Positions 24,481 through 34,857 of a stretch of DNA of 64,000 nucleotides are shown piece by piece. Origin of the DNA: Frigidibacter sp. GTDB taxonomy: Bacteria; Pseudomonadota; Alphaproteobacteria; Rhodobacterales; Rhodobacteraceae. Position numbers and translations under genes: made by a program. Positions within the stretch are counted from its first letter, which is position 1. Every line of letters begins with the position of its first letter. Below the pieces are notes generated by a model. That model searched no databases. It had not been told where the DNA came from and saw nothing but the letters and a program-made list of their open reading frames with translations. The stretch lies in contig NZ_JAUYTT010000011.1 of assembly GCF_030695035.1 (NCBI RefSeq), forward strand, positions 27,502 through 91,501, given 5' to 3'.

Positions 24481-25518
24481 ATGACCGCCAAATCCGGCAC
24501 TGGCGAACCCGGCACAGGCCCAGAGACCGCAGCCCCCCATGTTCCGGTTCTGCTGCGCCCGCTGCTGGCGGCGGTGGCGCCGGTGACGGGACTCTGGCTC
24601 GACGGCACCTTTGGCGCTGGCGGCTATGCGCGCGGGCTGCTGGAGGCGGGGGCTACCCGCGTGATCGGCGTGGACCGTGACCCTTCGGTGTTCGCGATGG
24701 CGGCGGAGTGGGCGGGCGACTTCGGGGACCGGCTGCGGCTGGTCGAGGGCACCTTTTCCGACATGGACAGCCTTGCCAGCGAGTTGCTCGACGGGGTGGT
24801 CCTCGATCTGGGCGTGTCGTCCATGCAACTCGATCAGGCCGAGCGCGGGTTTTCCTTCATGAAGGACGGCCCGCTCGACATGCGGATGAGCAGCACCGGC
24901 ACCAGCGCCGCCGACATCGTCAATGAGGCCGAAGAGGCGCATCTGGCCGACATCATCTATCACTATGGCGAGGACCGCGCCGCGCGGCGCATTGCCAAGG
25001 CCATCGTGCGGGCACGCGAGGCGGCGCCGATCACCACCACCCGCGCGCTGGTCGCCGTGGTCGAATCCTGCCTGCCGCGCCCCAAGCCGGGGCAGAGCCA
25101 TCCCGCCACCCGCACCTTCCAGGCGATCCGCATCGCGGTGAATGACGAGTTCGGCCAGCTGATCGAGGGGCTGGAGGCGGCGGAACGTGCGCTGAAGCCC
25201 GGCGGGCGGCTGGCGGTGGTGACCTTCCATTCGCTCGAAGACCGGGTGGTGAAGCGGTTCTTGCTCGCCCGTTCCGGCGGCGAGGCGCAGGGTAGCCGCT
25301 ATGCGCCCGAACGGGTGGACGCGGCCCCGGCCTTCAAGCTGCTGACCCGCCGCGCCGTGGCGCCCGACGATACCGAGCTTGCCGAGAACCCCCGCGCCCG
25401 GTCGGCCAAGCTGCGTGTCGCGCAGCGCACCGATGCGCCCGCGGGGCGGCCGGATCGCTCCTCGCTCGGCCTGCCGCAACCCGTGCTGGACCCCGCCCCC
25501 CGCAGGAAAGGCCACTGA
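24481..25518 (+). CDS. rsmH: 16S rRNA (cytosine(1402)-N(4))-methyltransferase
   Basis: 345 aa (MraW). It N4-methylates C1402 of 16S rRNA in the P site. [18 protein letters not shown] and [19 protein letters not shown] hold the SAM site; [22 protein letters not shown] and GPLDMRM are the family signatures. An internal helical insertion (about 110-215) contains [13 protein letters not shown], and [17 protein letters not shown] follows. It opens 3 bp after the mraZ stop and ends 1 bp before ftsL. Confidence 0.97.
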   Translation: MTAKSGTGEPGTGPETAAPHVPVLLRPLLAAVAPVTGLWLDGTFGAGGYARGLLEAGATRVIGVDRDPSVFAMAAEWAGDFGDRLRLVEGTFSDMDSLASELLDGVVLDLGVSSMQLDQAERGFSFMKDGPLDMRMSSTGTSAADIVNEAEEAHLADIIYHYGEDRAARRIAKAIVRAREAAPITTTRALVAVVESCLPRPKPGQSHPATRTFQAIRIAVNDEFGQLIEGLEAAERALKPGGRLAVVTFHSLEDRVVKRFLLARSGGEAQGSRYAPERVDAAPAFKLLTRRAVAPDDTELAENPRARSAKLRVAQRTDAPAGRPDRSSLGLPQPVLDPAPRRKGH

Positions 25519-25519
25519 C

Positions 25520-25879
25520 ATGCGCAGCCTGTTCTACGTTCTCACCGCGCTGGCCGTCATGGGCCTCGCCTTCTGGGCCTACCGCGAGAATTACCGCACC
25601 CAGGCCCGCCTGACCGAGATCGACCGCCTGCAATCCGAGATCGGCCATCTGCGCGAGAGCATGAATGTGCTGAAAGCGGAATGGGCCTACCTGAACCGCC
25701 CCGACCGGCTGCGCGAGCTGGCCGAGATCAACTTCGACCGGCTTGGACTGCTGCCGCTGCGCGCCGCGCAATTCGGCACCGCCGCACAGGTCGGCTATCC
25801 GGAAAAACCGCTGCCGCCTGTCACCGATCCGGTGGAAACCTTCGGGGCCCTGCCCGAAACAGAGGAGACGACGCCGTGA
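25520..25879 (+). CDS. ftsL: Cell division protein FtsL-like
   Basis: 119 aa from ATG 25520. A single N-terminal membrane anchor (LFYVLTALAVMGLAFWAY) is followed by a coiled coil (TEIDRLQSEIGHLRESMNVLKAEWAYL) and the motif NRPDRLRELAEINF, as in alphaproteobacterial FtsL. The tail is Pro-rich. FtsL recruits FtsI and FtsW with FtsB/FtsQ at the septum. Its position between rsmH and ftsI settles the identity, which sequence alone would leave open. The stop overlaps the ftsI GTG. Confidence 0.87.
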   Translation: MRSLFYVLTALAVMGLAFWAYRENYRTQARLTEIDRLQSEIGHLRESMNVLKAEWAYLNRPDRLRELAEINFDRLGLLPLRAAQFGTAAQVGYPEKPLPPVTDPVETFGALPETEETTP

Positions 25880-27657
25880 TCCGCACCCCGCTGCGCCCGC
25901 TGGCCCGCATCCTGTCCGCCCGCGACCGCGGCGAGAATCCCGACGCCATCGAGCGCGAGAACTTGCGCCTGCGGCATGAGGCGATGCGCGACAAGTCCCG
26001 CCAGCGCGCCGAGGGGCGGCTGCTGGTGATGGGCCTGCTGTTCTTTTCCGCCTTCACCGTGGTCGGCGCCCGCATGGGCCTGCTGGCCGCAACCGACCCG
26101 GTAGAGCCGCGGGCCGCGGCCTCCGGCGCCTCGATTCTTGCGCAGCGCGCCGATATCGTGGACCGCGAGGGGCGGATCCTCGCCACCAACCTCGTGACCC
26201 ACTCGCTCTATGCGCAGCCGCAAAGCATGGTGGAGCCGGAACGCGCCGCCGTTGAACTCGCCGCGATCTTCCCCGACCTCGATGCCGAACGGCTGAAGGA
26301 CGATTTCACCGGCAGCCGCAAATTCCTGTGGATTAAGAAGAAGATCAGCCCCGAGCAGATGCAGGCGGTGCATGACATCGGCGATCCGGGCCTGCTGTTC
26401 GGCCCGCGCGAGATGCGGATCTATCCCAACGGCGCGCTCGCCTCGCATGTTCTGGGCGGGGCCAGCTTTGGCCGCGAAGGCGTGCATTCGGCCGAGGTGA
26501 TCGGCACCGCGGGGGTGGAGAAGACCTTTGACGGCTGGCTGCGCGACCCGGGCAATGGTGGGCAGCCGCTGCAACTGTCCATCGATCTTGGCATTCAGGC
26601 CACCATCGAGGAAGTGCTGGCCGGCGGCATGAAGCTGATGAACGCCAAGGGCGCGACGGCGATCTTGATGGATATCCATTCGGGCGAGGTGGTGGCGATG
26701 GCCTCGCTGCCCGATTTCGACCCCAACACACGGCCGCAGCCGGCGCTGAAGGGCGATCCGTCCGACAGCCCGCTGTTCAACCGGGCGGTGCAGGGGGTGT
26801 ATGAACTGGGCTCCACCTTCAAGGTCTTCGCCATTGCGCAGGCGATGGACCTTGGCCTTGTGAACCCCGAGACCAAGATCGCCACCAAATCGCCGATGAC
26901 CTGGGGCAAGCACCGCATCCGTGATTTCCACGATTATGGCGCCGAGCTTTCGGTGACCGACATCATCGTCAAATCCTCGAACATCGGCACGGCGCGGGTG
27001 GCGCTGATGATCGGTGGCGAGCGGCAGAAGGCCTTCCTTGGCACGCTGGGTCTGCTGGAGCCGACGGCCATCGAGATGGTCGAGGCGCCGACCGGCAAGC
27101 CGATCCTGCCGCGCAACTGGCCGGAGATCACCACGATGACCGTGTCTTACGGCCACGGATTGTCGGCCAGCCCGCTGCATCTGGCGGCGGCCTATGCCTC
27201 TGTCCTCAACGGCGGCACCAAGGTGGTGCCGACGATCCTGAAATCGCCAATGCCGGCGCCGGGGCCGCGCGTGGTGTCGGAAGAAACCTCCAGCATCATG
27301 CGCACCATGCTGCGCGCCGTGGTGACCCGCGGCACCGCCAGCTTTGGCGAGGTGCCGGGCTATGCGGTGGGCGGCAAGACCGGCTCTGCCGACAAGGCCA
27401 AGCCGACGGGCGGCTATTACAAGGATCGGCTGATCGCCACCTTTGCGTCCGTCTTCCCGGCGCATGACCCCGAATATGTGATGATCGTCACGCTGGACGA
27501 GCCGTCCGAGAACTCTGGCAGCGTGCCGCGCCGTACCGCGGGCTGGACTGCGGTGCCGGTTGGCGCCGAGATCATCCGGCGCGTGGCACCGATGCTGGGT
27601 CTGCGGCCCGAGGTTGAACCCCCGGTCCAGCATGGGATAACACTCGTCCGCAACTGA
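25876..27657 (+). CDS. ftsI: Septal peptidoglycan transpeptidase (penicillin-binding protein 3)
   Basis: 593 aa from GTG 25876, with GAGGAG nine bases ahead and 4 nt of overlap with ftsL. A cytoplasmic tail precedes the membrane span LLVMGLLFFSAFTVVGARM. The dimerisation domain starts ILAQRADIVDREGRILATNL. The transpeptidase triad motifs are intact: STFK in YELGSTFKVFA, SSN in IVKSSNIGTARV, and KTG in VGGKTGSADK. It cross-links septal wall. The longer frame from 25681 is a wrong-frame extension into ftsL. Confidence 0.96.
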   Translation: MIRTPLRPLARILSARDRGENPDAIERENLRLRHEAMRDKSRQRAEGRLLVMGLLFFSAFTVVGARMGLLAATDPVEPRAAASGASILAQRADIVDREGRILATNLVTHSLYAQPQSMVEPERAAVELAAIFPDLDAERLKDDFTGSRKFLWIKKKISPEQMQAVHDIGDPGLLFGPREMRIYPNGALASHVLGGASFGREGVHSAEVIGTAGVEKTFDGWLRDPGNGGQPLQLSIDLGIQATIEEVLAGGMKLMNAKGATAILMDIHSGEVVAMASLPDFDPNTRPQPALKGDPSDSPLFNRAVQGVYELGSTFKVFAIAQAMDLGLVNPETKIATKSPMTWGKHRIRDFHDYGAELSVTDIIVKSSNIGTARVALMIGGERQKAFLGTLGLLEPTAIEMVEAPTGKPILPRNWPEITTMTVSYGHGLSASPLHLAAAYASVLNGGTKVVPTILKSPMPAPGPRVVSEETSSIMRTMLRAVVTRGTASFGEVPGYAVGGKTGSADKAKPTGGYYKDRLIATFASVFPAHDPEYVMIVTLDEPSENSGSVPRRTAGWTAVPVGAEIIRRVAPMLGLRPEVEPPVQHGITLVRN

Positions 27658-27693
27658 CGGGGCGCAAGACGGCGCCGAACCAAAGAGGCTCCG

Positions 27694-29178
27694 ATGGCGC
27701 ATTCCACCAAGACGCTGGCCGAACTGGGCCTGACCGCGCAGGGCGGCGCCGATGCGGCCGTCACCGGCCTGTCGGTGGACAGCCGGCAAACGAAGCCGGG
27801 GCACCTGTTTGCCGCGCTGCCGGGCAGCCGCGTGCATGGCGCCGAGTTCATCCAATATGCGCTGCGCATGGGCGCGGGCGCGGTGCTGACCGACCGCGCG
27901 GGCGCCGCGATTGCCCGCGATGTGCTGGACGCCAGCCCCGCCGCGCTGATCGTGGCCGAGGATCCGCGCGCCGCGCTGGCCGGGGCCGCCGCCCTGTGGT
28001 TCGGCGCGCAGCCAGCCACCGTGGTGGCGATCACCGGCACCAGCGGCAAGACCAGCGTTGCCACCTTCACCCGGCAGATCTGGCAGGCGATGGGCTTGCC
28101 GTCGATCAATATCGGCACGATGGGGGTGTTGGGCGATTTTCACGCTCCCCTGCAGCATACCACGCCCGAGCCGATCACCCTGCACCGGCTGCTGGCCGAG
28201 GCGGCGGCGGCCGGCATCACCCATGCGGCGATGGAGGCATCCTCGCACGGGCTCGACCAGCGGCGGCTGGATGGCGTACGGCTGAAGGCGGCGGGCTTCA
28301 CCAATTTCAGCCAGGACCACCTCGACTATCACGCGGGTTTTGCGGAATATTTCGCCGCCAAGGGCGGGCTCTTCAGCCGCATCCTGCCCGCGGGTGCCAG
28401 CGCCGTGGTCAACACCGCCGACCAGAGTGGGCTGCAGATGATCGCCGAACATATCGAGGGGCGCGGCCACCGGCTGATGCTGACCGGGCCGACGCAAGCC
28501 GCCGACCTGCGCATCATCGCGCAGCGCTTTGACGCCACGGGTCAGGATGTGCGCGTCGGCTGGCTGGGCGAGGACCGGCAGCTGCGGCTGAACCTGATCG
28601 GCGGCTTTCAGGCGGAGAACGTGCTGCTGGCCGCTGGCCTCTGCATCGGCTCGGGCAGCCCGGCCGAGGAGGTGTTCCGCGCGCTGGCGGGCCTCTCCAC
28701 CGTTCCCGGCCGGATGCAGCATGTCGCCACGCGCGAGAATGGCGCGACGGTGTTCGTGGATTACTCGCACAAGCCCGGCGCTTTGGCCTCGGCTTTGCAA
28801 TCCCTGCGCCCGCATGTGATGGGCCGGATCGTCTGCGTCTTCGGCGCGGGCGGCGACCGGGACAAGGTGAAACGCCCGCTGATGGGCGAGGCGGCGGCGC
28901 GCCATGCCGATCTGGTCTATGTCACCGATGACAACCCGCGCAGCGAAGACCCGGCAGTGATCCGCGCCGAGGTGATGGCGGGCTGCCCGAACGCGACAGA
29001 GGTCGCCGACCGCGCCGAGGCGATCCTGCGCGGGGTGGATGCGCTCGGGCCGGGGGACGCGCTGCTGATCGCCGGCAAGGGCCATGAGACGGGGCAGATC
29101 GTCGGCGATACCGTCTACCCATTCGACGATGCCGAACAGGCCAGCGTCGCCGTCGCCGCGCTGGAGGGCCGGATATGA
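27694..29178 (+). CDS. murE: UDP-MurNAc-L-Ala-D-Glu--meso-diaminopimelate ligase
   Basis: 494 aa. It adds meso-DAP to the stem peptide using ATP. The N-terminal domain has LSVDSRQTKPGHLFAALPG; the P-loop is VVAITGTSGKTSVATF; MEASSHGLDQRRLDGV and VFVDYSHKPGALASAL mark the central and C-terminal domains. The motif DNPRSEDPAVI includes the Asn-Pro-Arg that reads meso-DAP rather than lysine. It overlaps murF by 4 nt. Confidence 0.97.
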   Translation: MAHSTKTLAELGLTAQGGADAAVTGLSVDSRQTKPGHLFAALPGSRVHGAEFIQYALRMGAGAVLTDRAGAAIARDVLDASPAALIVAEDPRAALAGAAALWFGAQPATVVAITGTSGKTSVATFTRQIWQAMGLPSINIGTMGVLGDFHAPLQHTTPEPITLHRLLAEAAAAGITHAAMEASSHGLDQRRLDGVRLKAAGFTNFSQDHLDYHAGFAEYFAAKGGLFSRILPAGASAVVNTADQSGLQMIAEHIEGRGHRLMLTGPTQAADLRIIAQRFDATGQDVRVGWLGEDRQLRLNLIGGFQAENVLLAAGLCIGSGSPAEEVFRALAGLSTVPGRMQHVATRENGATVFVDYSHKPGALASALQSLRPHVMGRIVCVFGAGGDRDKVKRPLMGEAAARHADLVYVTDDNPRSEDPAVIRAEVMAGCPNATEVADRAEAILRGVDALGPGDALLIAGKGHETGQIVGDTVYPFDDAEQASVAVAALEGRI

Positions 29179-30635
29179 CATCCTTGAACTCAGGCCCGCT
29201 CTGGACCTCTGCCGACGCCGCAACCGCAACCGGCGGGCGCGCCACCCAAGCCTTCGCCGCCACCGGCGTCTCCATCGACACCCGCAGCCTGCAACCGGGC
29301 GACCTGTTCGTGGCGCTGACCGACGCGCGCGATGGCCATGACTTCGTCCGCGCCGCGCTGGACAAGGGCGCCGCCGCGGCGCTGGTCAGCCGCATTCCGG
29401 ACGGCTGCACCGACAAAGACCCGCTGCTGATCGTGCCCGATGTGCTGGAGGGTCTCGCGGCCCTCGGCGCGGCGGGACGAGCGCGGGGGCAGGCCAAGGT
29501 CATCGCCATCACCGGATCGGTCGGCAAGACCTCGACCAAGGAGATGCTGCGCGCAATCCTGACGGCGCAGGGCCGCGTCCATGCCGCCGAGGCCAGCTAC
29601 AACAACCACTGGGGCGTGCCGCTGACGCTGGCGCGGATGCCCGTGGATGCCGATTTCGCGGTGATCGAGATCGGGATGAACCACCCGGGCGAAATCTCGC
29701 CGCTCGCCCGCCTCGCCCGCCCGCATGTGGCGATGATCACCACCGTCGCCGCCGCACATCTGGAGGCGTTCGACAGCATCGAGGCAATCGCGCACGAGAA
29801 GGCCGCGATCTTTGACGGGCTGGAGCCGGGGGGCACCGCGGTGATTCCGCTCGGCCTGCCGGTCAGCGACATCCTTGCATTGGCCGCCACCCGCGCCGCG
29901 AATATCCTGACTTTCGGCCCCATCCCCGGCGCAGATTTCCGGCTGATCGACGCGCAGATGACCCCCGACGCCACCATCGTGCAGGCCGACCATGCCGGGT
30001 TGCCGCTGCTGTTCAAGGTTCGCACTCCCGGCCGCCATTTCGCGCAGAACGGCCTTGCCGCGCTGGCGGTGGCCGAGGCGGTGGGCGCCGATATCGCCAT
30101 CGCTGCGCTGGACCTTGGCCTCTGGGCGCCGCCGCTTGGCCGTGGTACCCGGGAGCGCATCGTGCTCGACATCGTCGATGACCACCTGTCCTTCGAGCTG
30201 ATCGACGACGCCTTCAACGCCAACCCCGCCTCGATGGCTGCCGCCCTCGACATGCTGGGCGCCGCGCGGCCAACCGATGGCATCGGCCGCAAATCCGAAG
30301 GCCGCCGCATTGCCGTCTTGGGCGACATGCTGGAGCTGGGGCCGGATGAGCTGCGGATGCACGCGGACATCGCCCAACATCCGGCAATGGCCGGCATCAA
30401 GCTGGTGCATTGCGTCGGCCCGCGGATGAAGACGCTCTACGACCTTCTGCCCCGCGCGCAGCGGGGCGAGTGGCACGAAACCGCCCCGGCGCTTGCCGCC
30501 CGCGCGCATCATCTGGCCGATGCCGGCGATGTCGTGCTGGTCAAGGGATCGAAGGGCATCAAAGTCAGCCTCGTGGTTGACGCGCTGCGCAAACTCGGCC
30601 AAGCGGTCGCGCACGACAATCGAGGGACCGAGTAA
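29175..30635 (+). CDS. murF: UDP-MurNAc-tripeptide--D-Ala-D-Ala ligase
   Basis: 486 aa. It adds D-Ala-D-Ala to finish the soluble UDP-MurNAc pentapeptide. VSIDTRSLQPGDLFVAL is the N-terminal domain signature, VIAITGSVGKTSTKEML the P-loop, and YNNHWGVPLTLARM with EIGMNHPGEI the central domain. IDDAFNANPASMAAAL and AVLGDMLELG mark the C-terminal domain. Starts inside the murE stop and ends directly against the mraY ATG. Confidence 0.97.
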   Translation: MTSLNSGPLWTSADAATATGGRATQAFAATGVSIDTRSLQPGDLFVALTDARDGHDFVRAALDKGAAAALVSRIPDGCTDKDPLLIVPDVLEGLAALGAAGRARGQAKVIAITGSVGKTSTKEMLRAILTAQGRVHAAEASYNNHWGVPLTLARMPVDADFAVIEIGMNHPGEISPLARLARPHVAMITTVAAAHLEAFDSIEAIAHEKAAIFDGLEPGGTAVIPLGLPVSDILALAATRAANILTFGPIPGADFRLIDAQMTPDATIVQADHAGLPLLFKVRTPGRHFAQNGLAALAVAEAVGADIAIAALDLGLWAPPLGRGTRERIVLDIVDDHLSFELIDDAFNANPASMAAALDMLGAARPTDGIGRKSEGRRIAVLGDMLELGPDELRMHADIAQHPAMAGIKLVHCVGPRMKTLYDLLPRAQRGEWHETAPALAARAHHLADAGDVVLVKGSKGIKVSLVVDALRKLGQAVAHDNRGTE

Positions 30636-31718
30636 ATGCTTTATTGGCTGACGCAGTTTTCGGACGGCGGCGATCTGTTCAACCTGTTTCGCTACATCAC
30701 CTTCCGGGCTGGTGCGGCCTTTTTCACCGCGCTGATCTTTGGCTTCATCTTTGGCCAACCGCTGATCAACTTCCTGCGCCGCAAGCAAAAGAAGGGCCAG
30801 CCGATCCGCGAGGACGGGCCGCAGACGCATTTCGTGAAGGCCGGCACGCCCACCATGGGCGGCCTGCTGATCCTCTCGGCGCTGCTGTTCTCCACGCTCC
30901 TATGGGCGCGGCTCGACAACCCCTATGTCTGGATCGTGCTGCTGGTCACCTATGCCTTTGGGCTGATCGGCTTTGCCGATGACTATGCCAAGGTCACCAA
31001 GCAGACGACCGCGGGCCTGTCCTCCCGCACCCGTTTCATCATCGGCCTGCTGATCGCGGCGCTGGCCGGGGCTGCGGCGGCATGGTTCCATCCGGCAGAG
31101 CTGACGGGCAAGCTGGCGCTGCCCTTCTTGAATGAAACGATGCTGAACCTTGGCATCTTCTTCGTGCCCTTCTCGATGGTGGTGATCGTCGGCGCGGCCA
31201 ATGCCGTGAACCTGACCGACGGGCTCGACGGGCTGGCGATCATGCCGGTGATGATCGCAGCCGGCACGCTTGGGGTAATCGCCTATACCGTCGGCCGGGT
31301 CGACTTCGCGCAATACCTCGGTGTCAACTATGTCGCCGGCACTGGCGAATTGCTGATCTTCGTCGCGGCGCTGATCGGCGGCGGGCTTGGCTTCCTGTGG
31401 TACAACGCGCCCCCCGCCGCCGTGTTCATGGGCGATACCGGCAGCCTTGCGCTTGGCGGCGCGCTCGGAGCCATTGCCGTGGTGACCAAGCACGAGATCG
31501 TGCTGGCCATCGTCGGCGGCCTCTTCGTGGTCGAGGCGCTGAGCGTCATCATCCAGGTGCTCTACTTCAAGCGCACGGGCCGCCGCGTGTTCCTGATGGC
31601 CCCGATCCACCACCATTTCGAGAAAAAGGGGTGGGCCGAGCCGCAGATCGTGATCCGCTTCTGGATCATCTCGCTGATCCTGGCGCTGATCGGCCTCGCC
31701 ACGCTGAAACTGCGCTAA
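30636..31718 (+). CDS. mraY: Phospho-N-acetylmuramoyl-pentapeptide transferase
   Basis: 360 aa polytopic membrane enzyme that makes lipid I on undecaprenyl phosphate. The catalytic region is complete: [25 protein letters not shown] (DD pair), [12 protein letters not shown] and [12 protein letters not shown], then [15 protein letters not shown]. About ten spans are visible. It begins directly after the murF stop. A GC hairpin without a T-run (31721-31741) separates it from murD by 72 bp. Confidence 0.98.
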   Translation: MLYWLTQFSDGGDLFNLFRYITFRAGAAFFTALIFGFIFGQPLINFLRRKQKKGQPIREDGPQTHFVKAGTPTMGGLLILSALLFSTLLWARLDNPYVWIVLLVTYAFGLIGFADDYAKVTKQTTAGLSSRTRFIIGLLIAALAGAAAAWFHPAELTGKLALPFLNETMLNLGIFFVPFSMVVIVGAANAVNLTDGLDGLAIMPVMIAAGTLGVIAYTVGRVDFAQYLGVNYVAGTGELLIFVAALIGGGLGFLWYNAPPAAVFMGDTGSLALGGALGAIAVVTKHEIVLAIVGGLFVVEALSVIIQVLYFKRTGRRVFLMAPIHHHFEKKGWAEPQIVIRFWIISLILALIGLATLKLR

Positions 31719-31720
31719 GA

Positions 31721-31741
31721 GGGGGCGCACCTTGCGCCCCC
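31721..31741 (+). repeat. Intercistronic hairpin between mraY and murD
   Basis: GGGGGCGCA and TGCGCCCCC pair over 9 bp with a 3 nt loop right after the mraY stop. It has no T-run, so it is more likely an mRNA-stability element than a terminator. Confidence 0.6.
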
Positions 31742-31790
31742 CGGCGCCATCCCCCATCTTCCGCGCCAGATCACAGCAAGGGGCACGCCC

Positions 31791-33212
31791 ATGATTCCCG
31801 TCCAAGGCCATGCCGGCCAGAAGGTGGCCGTTCTCGGCCTCGGCCGCTCCGGCCTTGCCACCGCGCGGGCGCTGCAGGCGGGGGGCGCCGAGCCGGTCCT
31901 GTGGGATGACAGCCCCGAGGCCCGCGCCAAGGCCGAAGCCGAGGGCTTCACCTGCACCGACCTTGGCCGCGATGCGGCCTGGGAGGGCGTAGTGCTGCTG
32001 GTGACCTCGCCCGGCATCCCGCACCTCTACCCCGCGCCGAACCGGCATATCGCGAAGGCGATGGCGCTTGGCGTGCCGGTGGACAATGACATCGGCCTCT
32101 TCTTCCGCAGTTGGGCGGTTGATGAGTGGGAGGATTTCGACCTCGTCCCCAAGGTCGTCGCTGTCACCGGGTCGAACGGCAAGTCCACCACCACGGCGCT
32201 GATCCACCATATCCTTCAGGTCATCGGCCGCCCCACCCAGATGGCCGGCAATATCGGCCGCGGCGTGCTGGACATGGACCCGGCGACCGATGGCGAGGTG
32301 GTGGTGCTGGAGCTGTCCAGCTACCAGACCGACCTTGCCCGCGCCCTGACCCCCGATGTCGCGGTCTTCACTAACCTCTCGCCCGATCACCTCGACCGGC
32401 ATGGCGGCTATGGCGGCTACTTCGCCGCCAAGCGGCGGCTGTTCGCGGAAGGCGGCCCCGACCGCGCGGTGATCGGGGTCGATGAGCCCGAGGGTGTGTA
32501 TCTTGCGAACCAGATGGCCGAGGGCGCGGCCGATGACCGGGTGATCCGCGTCAGCGCCGGGCAGAAGCTGGAGGGGGAGGGCTGGACGGTCTTCGCCCGA
32601 AAGGGCTTCCTCGCCGAATGGCGCAAGGGCAAGCAGGTCGCCGCCATCGACCTGCGCGCCATTCAGGGCCTGCCGGGCGCGCACAATCACCAGAACGCCT
32701 GCGCCGCCTATGCCGCCTGCCGCAGCCTCGGCCTGCCGCCGCGGCTGATCGAACAGGCGCTGACCAGCTTTGCCGGCCTGCCGCATCGCAGCCAGACCAT
32801 CGCCACCCGGGGCGGTGTGCGCTTCGTGAATGACAGCAAGGCCACCAATGTCGACAGCGCCGCCAAGGCGCTGCAGGCCTTCCCCCGCATCCGCTGGATC
32901 GCCGGCGGCCTCGGCAAGGATGGCGGCATCGCCGGGCTGGTGCCCTTCCTCGGCTCGGTCAGCAAGGCCTACCTCATCGGCCACTCCGCCCGCGACTTCG
33001 CGCTGGAGATCGGCGCCACCCCGCATGAAATCTGCGAGACGATGGAGGCGGCCGTGACCCGCGCCGCCGCCGAGGCGGAGCCGGGCGAGACCGTCCTCCT
33101 CGCCCCCGCCGCAGCCAGCTTCGACCAGTATCCCAATTTCGAGAAACGCGGCGACCACTTCGCCGCGCTGGTGGCTGCGCTGCCCGATGCCGCCCCTGCA
33201 GATGCCCCCTGA
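31791..33212 (+). CDS. murD: UDP-N-acetylmuramoyl-L-alanine--D-glutamate ligase
   Basis: 473 aa. It adds D-Glu to UDP-MurNAc-L-Ala. The N-terminal Rossmann domain begins [17 protein letters not shown]; the P-loop is [30 protein letters not shown] and [12 protein letters not shown] follow; and [19 protein letters not shown] marks the C-terminal domain. In many alphaproteobacteria ftsW comes next; here the cluster stops, and a small methyltransferase frame overlaps the murD 3' end. Confidence 0.97.
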   Translation: MIPVQGHAGQKVAVLGLGRSGLATARALQAGGAEPVLWDDSPEARAKAEAEGFTCTDLGRDAAWEGVVLLVTSPGIPHLYPAPNRHIAKAMALGVPVDNDIGLFFRSWAVDEWEDFDLVPKVVAVTGSNGKSTTTALIHHILQVIGRPTQMAGNIGRGVLDMDPATDGEVVVLELSSYQTDLARALTPDVAVFTNLSPDHLDRHGGYGGYFAAKRRLFAEGGPDRAVIGVDEPEGVYLANQMAEGAADDRVIRVSAGQKLEGEGWTVFARKGFLAEWRKGKQVAAIDLRAIQGLPGAHNHQNACAAYAACRSLGLPPRLIEQALTSFAGLPHRSQTIATRGGVRFVNDSKATNVDSAAKALQAFPRIRWIAGGLGKDGGIAGLVPFLGSVSKAYLIGHSARDFALEIGATPHEICETMEAAVTRAAAEAEPGETVLLAPAAASFDQYPNFEKRGDHFAALVAALPDAAPADAP

Positions 33213-33816
33213 TCCCGGCACCCCGGACAGCATCGCCGGCACCTACCGCCGACAAGCCGCCGCCTTCGACACAAGCCGCGACCGGTCACTCTACGAGCGC
33301 CCCTGGCTCGACCGCCTGACCGAGGGCCTCGCCCCGGGCGCGCCCGTCCTCGACCTCGGCTGCGGCGCAGGCGAGCCCATCACCGCCCATCTCGCGGCCC
33401 AAGGCTTCGCTGTCACTGGCCTCGACGGCTCCGCCCCGATGCTGGCGCTGGCGCGGGCCCGCGTGCCGCAAGCGCGGTTCATCCGAGGCGACATGCGGGG
33501 CCTGGCACTGGGCACCACCTTCGCCGCCATCCTCGCCTGGGACAGCTTCTTTCACCTCACCCCCGCGGACCAGTGCGCCCTGATCCCTCGCCTCGCCGCG
33601 CATCTGACCCCCGGCGGGCGCCTCCTCTTCACCTGCGGCCCCGACGCTGGCGAGCCCATCGGCACCGTCGGCGGCGAGTCGGTCTACCACGCCAGCCTCA
33701 CCCCCGCCGAATACGCCGCGGTGCTGGAAGCTGCCGGCCTGCTCCCCCGCCTCTTCATCGCCGAAGACCCCGCCACCCAAGGCCGCTCCCTCTGGCTGGC
33801 CGAGCGCCGCGCCTGA
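33187..33816 (+). CDS. Class I SAM-dependent methyltransferase
   Basis: 209 aa if ATG 33187 is used, or 204 aa from ATG 33202; both overlap the murD end (by 26 or 11 nt), so coupling to murD is likely. [20 protein letters not shown] is motif [16 protein letters not shown] motif [11 protein letters not shown] the acidic loop, and [12 protein letters not shown] motif post-II. It looks like a Methyltransf_25/11 small-molecule enzyme; the substrate is unknown. Its position at the end of the dcw block need not mean a wall function. Confidence 0.8.
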   Translation: MPPLQMPPDPGTPDSIAGTYRRQAAAFDTSRDRSLYERPWLDRLTEGLAPGAPVLDLGCGAGEPITAHLAAQGFAVTGLDGSAPMLALARARVPQARFIRGDMRGLALGTTFAAILAWDSFFHLTPADQCALIPRLAAHLTPGGRLLFTCGPDAGEPIGTVGGESVYHASLTPAEYAAVLEAAGLLPRLFIAEDPATQGRSLWLAERRA

Positions 33817-33828
33817 CCGCACCCCTTT

Positions 33829-33877
33829 CTTCTTTGCCTAAATATCCTCGGGGGGCGCGGGGGGCAGACGGCCCCCC
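33829..33877 (-). repeat. GATATTT-type intergenic repeat, copy 5
   Basis: Minus orientation, between the convergent methyltransferase gene and argP. The GGGGGGC-CGTCT-GCCCCCC hairpin (33859-33877) follows the argP stop; the core CCCCCCGAGGATATTTAGG and CAAAGAAG come after it. Confidence 0.85.
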
Positions 33878-33893
33878 GCCTTTGCCAGTCAAG

Positions 33894-34769
33894 TCACGCC
33901 GCCAGCCCCCGCCGCGCCGCCGCCCTAACTGCCGCCGTCAGCGGCGCCAGCGGCTCCCCCGCCAGCCGGATCCATTGCCAATGCAGCGCCACGTCCAGCG
34001 GCAGGTCCGGCCGCAGCACCACCAGCCGGCCGTCCCTCAGATGCTCCGTCACCAGCGGCTCGGGGTTCAGCCCCCAGCCGATCCCCAGCAGAGCGGCGGT
34101 GACGAATCCCTCGCTGGAGCCGATGCGGTGGCCCGGCAGGGCAGGGCGCGCGCCGGTGGCCGCCGCCGCCCAATCCGCCTGCAACCTGTCCTTGGCGTTG
34201 AAGATCAGCGCCGGGGCCTGCTCCAGCGCCTCCGCAGTCACACCGCCCGCAAACCAGCGCGCCACGAAGCCCGGGCTCGCGGTGGCAATGTAGCGCAAGG
34301 ATCCCAGCGGGCGCGCGTCGCAGCCCTGTACCGGGCCGGGATGACCCGTCACCGCCGCCATCACCTCGCCGCGGCGCAGCCAGTCGGCGGAGTGGTCCTG
34401 ATCGTCGATCACCAGGTCGAACAGCATCCCCTCCACTGCCGCCAGCGCCGGCAGGAACCAGGTCGCCAGGCTGTCGGCATTCACCGCAATCCGCACGCTC
34501 GCCGCCGGCCCCGCCGCGCGGCCCAGATCGCGGGCGAGGCCCTGCTCCAGCAGCCGCAGCTCCTCATGATGCCGCGCCAGCCGCGCCCCGGCCGGGGTGG
34601 CGCGGGCGGGCTGGGTCCGCTCCACCAGCACCGTGCCCGCCCGCTCCTCCAGCGCGCGGATCCGCTGCGAGACGGCAGGGGGCGTCACGTTCTGCGCCGC
34701 AGCGGCGGCCTCGAAACTGCCAAGGCGTAGCACGGCGGCGAGGGTAGCCAGATGGGCAGGATCAAACAT
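33894..34769 (-). CDS. argP: LysR-family regulator, ArgP type
   Basis: 291 aa. The N-terminal winged helix is LATLAAVLRLGSFEAAAAAQNVT with VSQRIRALEERAGTVLVER. The effector domain has VRIAVNADSLATWFLPAL, FDLVIDDQDHSADWLRRGEV and MAAVTGHPGPVQGC, which are ArgP/IciA signatures. ArgP responds to lysine and arginine and switches on the exporter gene. That divergent partner is right here at 34858, with an inverted repeat between them, so autoregulation is likely too. Confidence 0.92.
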   Translation of the reverse strand: MFDPAHLATLAAVLRLGSFEAAAAAQNVTPPAVSQRIRALEERAGTVLVERTQPARATPAGARLARHHEELRLLEQGLARDLGRAAGPAASVRIAVNADSLATWFLPALAAVEGMLFDLVIDDQDHSADWLRRGEVMAAVTGHPGPVQGCDARPLGSLRYIATASPGFVARWFAGGVTAEALEQAPALIFNAKDRLQADWAAAATGARPALPGHRIGSSEGFVTAALLGIGWGLNPEPLVTEHLRDGRLVVLRPDLPLDVALHWQWIRLAGEPLAPLTAAVRAAARRGLAA

Positions 34770-34774
34770 AAGAA

Positions 34775-34798
34775 ATCCTAATCTGAAGTTAGCAGGAT
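34775..34798. promoter_or_regulatory. LysR-type operator between argP and the exporter
   Basis: Arms ATCCT and AGGAT flank an inner CTAA-TCTGAAG-TTAG palindrome, giving the T-N11-A pattern of LysR-family boxes. It sits 5 bp upstream of argP and 59 bp upstream of the exporter. Confidence 0.6.
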
Positions 34799-34857
34799 TA
34801 CCTTTTCTAATCCCGCCGCGCCCGATAGTCGATCCCTTGCCTCAAAGGGAGATCCCC

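Noticed and set aside
25795..29229. 1144-codon open frame on minus across the dcw genes
   Set aside because: It is antisense to ftsI and murE, which have complete catalytic motifs. It lacks any recognisable domain.
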